Shown: positions 5,563-10,600 of the stretch, in pieces
How positions within the stretch are numbered: position 1 is the first letter of the stretch
Layout: the number at the start of each line of letters is the position of its first letter
Assembly (NCBI GenBank): GCA_021822995.1
Contig: JAKAPN010000013.1
Location: 1 to 10,600 of the forward strand
Length of the DNA: 10,600 bases
Direction: 5' to 3'
From: an archaeon
GTDB taxonomy: Archaea > Thermoproteota > Nitrososphaeria > Nitrososphaerales > Gagatemarchaeaceae
Position numbers and translations under genes: made by a program
Notes under the pieces: generated by a model
Databases searched by the model: none
What the model was told of the DNA's origin: nothing
The model's input: only the letters and a program-made list of their open reading frames with translations

Positions 5563-7613
5563 TTCTTCTCTCCGGGGCAGCCGGGGTTTACGCAGAGCCT
5601 CCATGGGCGCCTGCCCCTGGTTATGTAGACGATCGGCCAGGAACAGAGCCCACATGACCTCGAGGTGGTCTTGACGGTCCCCCTTTGAGGGAGAGGGGCG
5701 GAGGCCCGGCATGTCGAAGGATAGTTCGAACACCCCACAAACCGTTTGCCTGTGGCCCTGGACCTTACTACCACCAGCGCTCCGGTCTTGCAGACCGGGC
5801 ATCTGCCCAGCACGGACGTCTTCGCTGCGGGGCTCGTCAGAGCCGCGCCAAGTTCCCTCCCTAGGGCGCCCTCTTCCGCGCTCAACAACGCAAGCTGATC
5901 CGCTATCGTCCTGACCGTCTCCCTTAGGATGGCCGCGCCGTTCTCGACTCTCTTTTCGACTACCTCCAGTTTTTCTTCGATTTCACGGGTGAGGTTAGTG
6001 CCAATAATCGCAGGCGCGAACCTCTCCATCGCCTCGGCAACGGCGAAACCAAGATCGGTCACTTCCATCTCTCCCTCAGAGACATATCCTCTCCCTACCA
6101 GCGTGGCTATGGTGTCCGCTCGCGTGGCCTTGGTTCCAATCCCCTCTTCCTCCATCTTTGCCAGAAGGCTTCCAGGATTGTACCGCCGTGGTCTCTGATC
6201 GAATTCTTCTTCTACAACCACATCGGTCACGGTAAAGTTATCGCCAACGGAAATCTGTGGGAGTTCCCGGTCCCTGAACCCAGCATACCTTCCATAGTAT
6301 TTGATCCAGCCTGGAAACACCGTCCTCCATCCTGAAAGGTCGAACTTGTGAGTCCCAACTGCGAGTGTGACGTCCACCAGCTCCCGCTTAGCGTAGGGCC
6401 CGAACGCCGCCAAGAACCGTCTCACAATGAGGTCGAAGATGGAGCTCTCCATGCGGTTGAGAGGCTTCCGCGGTCTTTGCCCCGTGGGATGCAGGGCAGG
6501 GTGGGCAGGGTCGAACCTCGGACCCTCGACCGGATTAGCGCCTGACTCGAGTATGCTGGTTGCCACCTCCGAGTACTCGGGAATCCTCCCAATGCCCGCG
6601 ACTATGCCTTTCAAGTTCAGGGAGGGGGGGAGCCTCTGACTGTCTGTCCTAGGGTAAGAAACCAGTGCGCCAAGGTAGAGGCGTTCGGTGACCCGCATGG
6701 TCATGGCGGGCGTGTATCCGAACGCTCTGTATGCTTCCTTCTGGAGTTCGCCGATGTTAAAGGGGGCGGGGGGGCCCACCTGTGTCATCCTCTTCCGTAC
6801 CGACACAGCCACCGCGCCCATCCCTAGGCATTCATTGCGCACGCTGTTCGCCGACGCCCCGGCAGGTAACCGCGCCTGAAAGTACGCAGCGGTGATCTTC
6901 TTCCCATCTTTCTCAAACTCGCCGGAGACCTTCCAAGATGGAACTGGGACGAACCCACGTATCGATCTCTCTCTGTCTACAAGGAATCCAAGGGTGGGCC
7001 CCTGCACCCTGCCCATGCTCACCGTCCTGTATCTGTGTCCCGTACCCACGGCAGACTGGGAGAGCGCCCGCGAGAAGTTGACCCCCCAAACGAAGTCGAT
7101 GACATGCCTAGACCTTCCTGCCAGCGCGAGCCCCTGTCCTTCCTCGACCTCGATTCCGTCGAATGCCCGCCTGAGGTCCTCCTCGGTCAGCGTCGAGAAT
7201 CTCGCTCTGAACGCAACTTTCTCCTTGCCCTCACATGCATATCTGAGGATGTTGTATCCTATGGTCTCGCCCTCAACATCCAAATCACACGCGTTCACGA
7301 ACTTCGATGCGCCAGCAGACAGTTTCTTGATGGCAGAAATGCGCCTTCCACAGCTGGCATCTTCAGCATCCACCAAGTTGGACGGATACCACTCTACGTC
7401 AAAGACTGGGTAGACCGTCCTCTCCTCTGCAGGGTCAGACACACCATAGACGTGCCCCTGGGCAGAGCATACAACGAACTCCTCGCCACCATGCACGAAT
7501 CTGTATGCCGAAGTGCCATCCACCGACATGATTTTGATTGCTCCGTCGGACAGCGCATCCGCTACTCTCTTGGCAGCGTCGGGCTTCTCACAGACTACCA
7601 ACGTGTATCCCAT
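5559..7613 (-). CDS. topA: DNA topoisomerase type IA (TopA/topo III class) with C-terminal zinc ribbons
   Basis: Relaxes negatively supercoiled DNA or decatenates single-stranded links by cutting one strand through a 5'-phosphotyrosine. The 684-aa protein starts with the Toprim domain: VVCEKPDAAKRVADAL carries the catalytic Glu (E9), and CDLDVEGETIGYNIL carries the metal Asp/Glu set D110, D112 and E114. The core follows, with SMGRVQGPTLGFLVDRE (about 199-215) and the active-site Tyr Y320 in LVSYPRTDSQRLP. MEEEGIGTKATRADTI is the conserved late core motif. The last ~80 residues hold two zinc ribbons: CPVC...GCSNYPSTC and CGLC...LCVNPGC. The ATG at 7613 is preferred over the in-frame GTG at 7634, because the upstream TATA box predicts transcription starting near 7626, inside the longer form, and GGTGA precedes the ATG. 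The gene sits in a - strand operon between two small zinc proteins. TopA versus topo III naming is uncertain; no reverse-gyrase helicase domain is present. Confidence 0.93.
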   Translation of the reverse strand: MGYTLVVCEKPDAAKRVADALSDGAIKIMSVDGTSAYRFVHGGEEFVVCSAQGHVYGVSDPAEERTVYPVFDVEWYPSNLVDAEDASCGRRISAIKKLSAGASKFVNACDLDVEGETIGYNILRYACEGKEKVAFRARFSTLTEEDLRRAFDGIEVEEGQGLALAGRSRHVIDFVWGVNFSRALSQSAVGTGHRYRTVSMGRVQGPTLGFLVDRERSIRGFVPVPSWKVSGEFEKDGKKITAAYFQARLPAGASANSVRNECLGMGAVAVSVRKRMTQVGPPAPFNIGELQKEAYRAFGYTPAMTMRVTERLYLGALVSYPRTDSQRLPPSLNLKGIVAGIGRIPEYSEVATSILESGANPVEGPRFDPAHPALHPTGQRPRKPLNRMESSIFDLIVRRFLAAFGPYAKRELVDVTLAVGTHKFDLSGWRTVFPGWIKYYGRYAGFRDRELPQISVGDNFTVTDVVVEEEFDQRPRRYNPGSLLAKMEEEGIGTKATRADTIATLVGRGYVSEGEMEVTDLGFAVAEAMERFAPAIIGTNLTREIEEKLEVVEKRVENGAAILRETVRTIADQLALLSAEEGALGRELGAALTSPAAKTSVLGRCPVCKTGALVVVRSRATGKRFVGCSNYPSTCRASAPLPQRGTVKTTSRSCGLCSWPIVYITRGRRPWRLCVNPGCPGEKK

Positions 7614-7647
7614 CTTCTTTCTTTCACCGGGCACGGCGCGTGTTGGC

Positions 7648-7657
7648 TCTATATGTT
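7648..7657 (-). promoter_or_regulatory. topA: TATA-like box upstream of topA, just past the zinc-ribbon stop codon
   Basis: On the - strand this reads AACATATAGA. A start site about 26 bp downstream falls near 7626, giving a leader of roughly 14 nt before the ATG at 7613, with GGTGA at 7628-7624 as a possible weak ribosome site. It would allow topA transcription independent of the zinc-ribbon gene. Confidence 0.4.
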
Positions 7658-7661
7658 ATTC

Positions 7662-7838
7662 TCACGAAAACGAGCCGTCGATCTTCCTGACTTCGACTTG
7701 ATATCTGGTCAGCGCCAACTTCGTTCCGCATTTCTTACACCGGTAGTCGGCTGATTTCAGGACATCAGCGGGAGACCTCAGGTCGAACCCCGAATACAGG
7801 GGCGCTCCGCATGTGCTGCAGGCCACCTCATAGGTCAA
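7662..7838 (-). CDS. 58-aa zinc-ribbon protein, first gene of the topA operon
   Basis: A short gene read on the - strand from TTG 7838-7836 to TGA 7664-7662. The product has two Cys pairs, C7-x-x-C10-G and C34-x-x-C37-G, separated by 23 residues (ending ...SADYR), followed by a basic/hydrophobic strand (LALTRYQVEVRKI). This is the classic zinc-ribbon layout of small archaeal proteins, often linked to nucleic-acid binding. The frame is closed upstream by TAA at 7868-7866, and TTG is the only usable start between. A TATA-like box centred near 7866 puts a leaderless start right at that TTG. It ends 48 nt before the topA ATG on the same strand. The function is unknown; the fold call rests on the Cys pattern. 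It falls under common ORF length cut-offs and is easily missed. Confidence 0.72.
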   Translation of the reverse strand: MTYEVACSTCGAPLYSGFDLRSPADVLKSADYRCKKCGTKLALTRYQVEVRKIDGSFS

Positions 7839-7862
7839 TACCGCACCCGCCGCAGCCGCGTG

Positions 7863-7870
7863 GATTTAGG
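7863..7870 (-). promoter_or_regulatory. TATA-like box for the zinc-ribbon/topA operon, in a 35-bp divergent gap
   Basis: On the - strand this reads CCTAAATC, centred about 28 bp upstream of the TTG at 7838, the spacing for a leaderless transcript. It also covers the in-frame stop that closes the zinc-ribbon frame upstream. The DUF1294 gene starts at 7874 on the other strand, so 7839-7873 serves as a divergent promoter region. No clear + strand box with leaderless spacing is visible for DUF1294. Confidence 0.38.
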
Positions 7871-7873
7871 CAT

Positions 7874-8242
7874 ATGTACGATTGTATGGCTCTTTATCTG
7901 GCGCTGGCAGATGTGTTGTCCGTGCTGAGCTGCCTTCAAAGCGACTTCTTCTACGAAATCTTGGGTCTCTGGCTCCTAATCGCCGGGGCCGTGGGTTTCG
8001 TCGCTATGGGCATCGACAAGACAAGGGCCATCGGCGGCCAGTGGCGTATCCCCGAATCAAAGCTCCTTATCATCTCCTTGGTGGGAGGATCGTTAGGCAC
8101 AGCCGCGGGCGCCATGGTTTTCCACCACAAGACATCAAAGATTGGTTTCTTGGTCTTGTTCCTTCCGATTGTCATAGCGTGGCTGTTAGCGTTGCAGCGG
8201 GTAGGGTTCCTCAACTGTCTCGGCACTTTTCTTCCACAATGA
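7874..8242 (+). CDS. DUF1294 family membrane protein
   Basis: Small integral membrane protein of the DUF1294 family, whose biochemical role is unknown. From ATG 7874 it is 122 aa. The family core is clear: a hydrophobic helix LWLLIAGAVGFVAMG, then IDKTRA (47-52), GGQWRIPESKLL (54-65), the helix IISLVGGSLGTAAGAMVF and HHKTSKIGF (84-92). A last hydrophobic helix follows (LVLFLPIVIAWLLAL). The motifs DK, RIPE, GG and H-K-T are those conserved in the family. The protein is longer than the usual 85-110 aa, with about 30 extra N-terminal residues; ATG 7886 or GTG 7913 would give a more typical length, so the start is uncertain. It diverges from the topA operon across 35 bp and meets the SDR gene tail to tail with a 66-nt gap containing only a short T-run (8226-8229 lies just inside its end). 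Confidence 0.83.
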   Translation: MYDCMALYLALADVLSVLSCLQSDFFYEILGLWLLIAGAVGFVAMGIDKTRAIGGQWRIPESKLLIISLVGGSLGTAAGAMVFHHKTSKIGFLVLFLPIVIAWLLALQRVGFLNCLGTFLPQ

Positions 8243-8308
8243 ACGTCCGAGACGCAATCTACCCCAAGCACGGCCGTTCTTTCATTCACAACCCATGCCC
8301 CGGCGGCA

Positions 8309-9225
8309 TCAGTTGTCTTTGACTTCAGTCAGCCTCTCATCAAGGAGCTGGTGAAGGCTTTCCTTCGAAAGGCCGTAGCGTGACCCCCCGTTCACCTCTA
8401 TCAGCCTGGACATCATCTTCCCAAGCGCCCAGCGGAACTCCCCCTCCTTGGCCGTCACGACGTATCTGTGCTTCGGCTTGTCTGCGAAGAGCGCTTCACG
8501 GACCGCTTCGGCCACGAGCGACGGCGAGGCCCGTTGGTCCACGTCAGCCACCTCTTCCCGCCAAATCTTTGCGATCTCCCCGACCTCCTTTTTCATCAGG
8601 GTCGGCACCCTGGCCCGTGCCCGCCTTTGGATGACCTTCGCCGTCGTCTTCGCGTAGTTCGTCCTGAACCCGCCTGGTTCGACGACAACGACGGTTACCC
8701 CGTACCCTTTCAGCTCCCTCCTGAGGTTGTCCGAGTACGCTTCAAGAGCGAACTTGCTCATCTCGTATGGGCCGACGAACTTTGTCGACACCAACCCTGA
8801 AAGCGAGCTGATGTTCACTATGCGCCCGCGCGAATCTGCCAAGAGCGGAACCGACTCGCGGACGACGCGCTGCACCCCCAGTACGTTGGCTTCGAAACTC
8901 CGGCGCAGCTCCTGGTCTTCAAGTTCGACCATGGGCCAGAAGTCTATGATCGCAGCGTTGTTGACCACCCCGTAGAGCCCCTTCCTGGCCTTACGAATCT
9001 CGGAAATCCCCGCTTGACCTGCGCCGGTTTCGTCACGTCCATCATGATCGGACGAACGTTCGAAAGGTTGCCCAGCGCTTCCAGGTCTTTTTTCTTGCGA
9101 ACGGTGGCATACACTGAACAGCCCGCTTCCGACAGCGTTTCTGTAATCGCCTTTCCGATTCCTGAACTCGCGCCTGTGACCAGTATTGTCTTCGTAGCCC
9201 GCTCGCTATCCAGGCTGCCTTTCAA
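8309..9225 (-). CDS. Short-chain dehydrogenase/reductase (SDR), interrupted by a one-base frameshift
   Basis: NAD(P)-dependent oxidoreductase of the classical SDR family; substrate unknown. The first frame (9225 to ~9012) encodes the Rossmann start: ILVTGASSGIGKAI (TGxxxGxG at 17-24) and MMDVTKP. It then turns into nonsense, ending at 8944. The second frame, readable from ~9006 to the stop at 8309, resumes with EIRKARKGLYGVVNNAA. Adding one G to the G-run (C-run 9008-9011 on the + strand) restores a 305-aa protein with NNAA at 89-92 and active-site N114, S141 (NISS), Y154 and K158 (YEMSK). Every catalytic residue is kept and the second half shows no decay, so a sequencing/assembly slip or a very recent mutation is more likely than an old pseudogene. 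The start is TTG 9225, the only start codon after the upstream in-frame stop at 9258. Tail-to-tail with DUF1294, divergent from the glycosylase gene. Confidence 0.85.
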
Positions 9226-9354
9226 TCTTGCTAGCTGATCTCGACAAGTTGCGGCCTATCAATCGGACGAGCAAACTTCCCTCGGAGGCGCAAGGGACCC
9301 ACGCACGGCCCAAAACGCAAGAGGCCCGAATCTCTTCAGGCAAGACGGTTCGCC

Positions 9355-9361
9355 AATATAT
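9355..9361 (+). promoter_or_regulatory. TATA box for the YcaQ-like gene, in the 157-bp divergent gap
   Basis: AATATAT lies within the gap 9226-9382 between the SDR gene (-) and the YcaQ-like gene (+). Its centre is 25 bp from the GTG at 9383, predicting a leaderless + strand transcript. Because the box is nearly symmetric it could also drive the SDR gene, but that would leave a leader of about 105 nt. I see no other feature in this gap. Confidence 0.5.
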
Positions 9362-9382
9362 CCAAACGAACCAGCCCGAGGC

Positions 9383-10600
9383 GTGAGGGTATCGAAAAGG
9401 GCCAGGGGGCGCTTCATCCTTGGGATGCAGGGTCTTTGGCCCGGCAGGCGGTGGAGAGGCTACGACGGGGTCCGCTCGGCCATACAAAACTGCCGCATCA
9501 TCAGGATCGACCCCCTCGACGTGGTAGGCCAGGCCCACGACCTTGCTCTCTTGAGCCGCGTCACGGGTTACGAACGACACGACCTGGACCGGCTGATGTA
9601 CGAGGAGCGGGCTGCCTTCGAGCACGGCGGATCCATTTCGATATTCCCACGGGAACAGCTCCGGCTCTACTGGTCATGGGTGAAGAACGAAGGGCTCCCC
9701 CTCCGATGGGAGAGGTGGTACACAAAGAACACGGCAGTAGTCAAGAGGGTGACGCGGGAGATAGCCGGTCGAGGGCCGCTCGGAACGGGGGAGTTGATCG
9801 GGGGAAAAAAGGTCGACGATTATCGCTCAAGCAAGCTGGAGGGGTTGGCTCTCTATTACCTCTGGCGGCACTTCGACGTCATGATTCATCACAGGGAGAA
9901 CAACCGCAAGTTCTACGACCTGACGGAGCGGATGTTCGGCGCCCTGCCCGACCCGCTCTCCAGGGACGCGACCAGGAGCGAAATGGCGCTCGAGACGATG
10001 AGCAGGCTCGGGATGTCGGGGCAGGAAGGGTTACGCCATCTGAGGACCAGCGAGGACGGGAGGGGGCGGTCCTCACTGAGCAAGCGCCAGCTTCGCCAGC
10101 GGCTGGTGGATGACGGCCGCCTGACCGAAGTCGAGGTAGAGGGCGAACGGCAGCCCGCCGTCCTGCGGACGGATGCGCTAAAACTCCTCGAGGCTGTGGT
10201 CGCGGACGAGGTCCCGCGACAGTGGAGACCCATAGACAGCGACGTCGAAGCAGTCTTCATGGCTCCCATAGATGTCACCATAGCCAACGGTCGGTCGAAG
10301 GTCCTTTTCGACTTCGAATATCTGTGGGAGGTCTACAAGCCAGCCGGCAAGAGGCGATGGGGATACTATGTCCTGCCGGTGCTTTGCGGGGACAGAATCA
10401 TCGGACGGATTGAGCCCGCGTTCGGGAAGGAGGACGGTCGCCTTAGCATCATCCGCGCGTGGTGGGAGCAAGGGACAGACCTCTCCGAAGTGGCAATGCC
10501 CTTCGCCCGCGGGATCATGCGGCTCGCCAGGTTCCTAGACGCCCGAAGCGTGGTCATCAAAGATGTCGGGCCGCCGAAATTCCAGAGTGCGGTCAAACGT
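9383..10600 (+). CDS. YcaQ/AlkZ-like winged-helix DNA glycosylase family protein (HTH_42), 3'-truncated by window edge
   Basis: Member of the HTH_42 family, whose studied members (E. coli YcaQ, Streptomyces AlkZ) remove alkylated or crosslinked bases from DNA. The frame is open from GTG 9383 to the last base, 406 codons without a stop, so the end lies outside. Recognisable family stretches are MQGLWPGRRWRGYDGVRSAI (15-34), IDPLDVVGQAHDLALLSRVTGY (42-63), YEERAAFEHGGSISIFPRE (73-91), a middle winged-helix region, and near the end FDFEYLWEVYKPAGKRRWGYYVLPVL with GRIEP, as in YcaQ C-termini. The catalytic Q-x-D/Q-x-Q motif should fall at residues 41-43 and reads R-I-D: the Asp is kept, the Gln is Arg. 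A substituted or lost glycosylase activity is possible. GTG is preferred over ATG 9425 because of the TATA spacing, and because ATG would begin exactly at conserved QGL. Family call strong, activity uncertain. Confidence 0.85.
   Translation, partial: MRVSKRARGRFILGMQGLWPGRRWRGYDGVRSAIQNCRIIRIDPLDVVGQAHDLALLSRVTGYERHDLDRLMYEERAAFEHGGSISIFPREQLRLYWSWVKNEGLPLRWERWYTKNTAVVKRVTREIAGRGPLGTGELIGGKKVDDYRSSKLEGLALYYLWRHFDVMIHHRENNRKFYDLTERMFGALPDPLSRDATRSEMALETMSRLGMSGQEGLRHLRTSEDGRGRSSLSKRQLRQRLVDDGRLTEVEVEGERQPAVLRTDALKLLEAVVADEVPRQWRPIDSDVEAVFMAPIDVTIANGRSKVLFDFEYLWEVYKPAGKRRWGYYVLPVLCGDRIIGRIEPAFGKEDGRLSIIRAWWEQGTDLSEVAMPFARGIMRLARFLDARSVVIKDVGPPKFQSAVKR

Noticed and set aside
5356..5802. 148-aa form of the small zinc protein starting at 5802
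   Set aside because: Its first 80 residues are read out of frame from the topoisomerase zinc-ribbon coding region; the ATGA overlap at 5562 gives a compact, sensible protein.
7614..7634. GTG at 7634 as the topoisomerase start
   Set aside because: The predicted transcription start near 7626 lies downstream of it, and type IA enzymes begin almost directly with the Toprim strand, as the ATG at 7613 does. It is not fully excluded.
7035..7754. 239-aa + strand reading frame opposite topA
   Set aside because: It lies antisense to the well-conserved Toprim and core region of the topoisomerase and has no recognisable motif.
9436..10113. 225-aa + strand reading frame
   Set aside because: It is an out-of-frame shadow of the YcaQ-like gene. 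Its product is Arg/Pro/Gly-rich low complexity, while the frame from 9383 shows clear family motifs to the window edge.
1..10600. Mobile element, CRISPR array, tRNA or rRNA
   Set aside because: I found no terminal inverted repeats, transposase or integrase motifs, regular direct repeats, cloverleaf-like sequence or rRNA signature by eye; a tRNA or repeat finder run would settle it.

Overview
The window looks archaeal, probably from the TACK side (Thaumarchaeota/Bathyarchaeota-like). The lineage is inferred from gene content, not proven. Supporting signs are an Fe-S XPD/Rad3-type helicase, a type IA topoisomerase with C-terminal zinc ribbons, several small zinc-binding proteins, TTG/GTG starts, and TATA-like boxes lying about 24-29 bp upstream of start codons, as expected for leaderless archaeal transcripts. 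Base composition is moderately GC-rich and even throughout. I see no rRNA, tRNA, CRISPR array, insertion sequence or integrase, so this is a chromosomal housekeeping or genome-maintenance neighbourhood rather than a mobile island.

Layout. (1) Positions 1-1847, + strand: the 3' part of a thymidylate kinase gene, then an HD-domain phosphohydrolase of the COG1078/SAMHD1-like dNTPase type. The pair fits control of the dNTP pool. (2) 1884-3740, +: an XPD/Rad3-family Fe-S helicase. (3) 3712-4964: a divergent pair, a YqgF/RuvC-like RNase H-fold protein (-) and a small RecA-fold protein (+) whose nucleotide-binding loop has been lost. They share a 35-bp gap. The first overlaps the helicase 3' end by 29 nt and the second overlaps the next gene by 17 nt, both tail to tail.

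(4) 4948-7838, - strand: a tight operon, read right to left. It holds a 58-aa zinc-ribbon protein, DNA topoisomerase IA, a 68-aa CxxC/CxHH protein joined by an ATGA stop/start overlap, and a 135-aa three-helix membrane protein whose ATG directly abuts the preceding TAG. (5) 7874-8242, +: a DUF1294 membrane protein, divergent from the zinc ribbon across another 35-bp gap. (6) 8309-9225, -: a short-chain dehydrogenase/reductase broken by an apparent single-base deletion in a C-run at 9008-9011. (7) 9383 to the window end, +: a YcaQ/AlkZ-like winged-helix DNA glycosylase family protein, open at the edge, with a changed catalytic motif.

Together the genes deal mostly with DNA: precursor supply, unwinding, topology, probable strand processing and base-lesion repair. 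The most interesting spot is the divergent RNase H-fold/pseudo-RecA pair next to the helicase. The clearest structural result is the translationally coupled topoisomerase operon with two tiny zinc proteins and a membrane protein.
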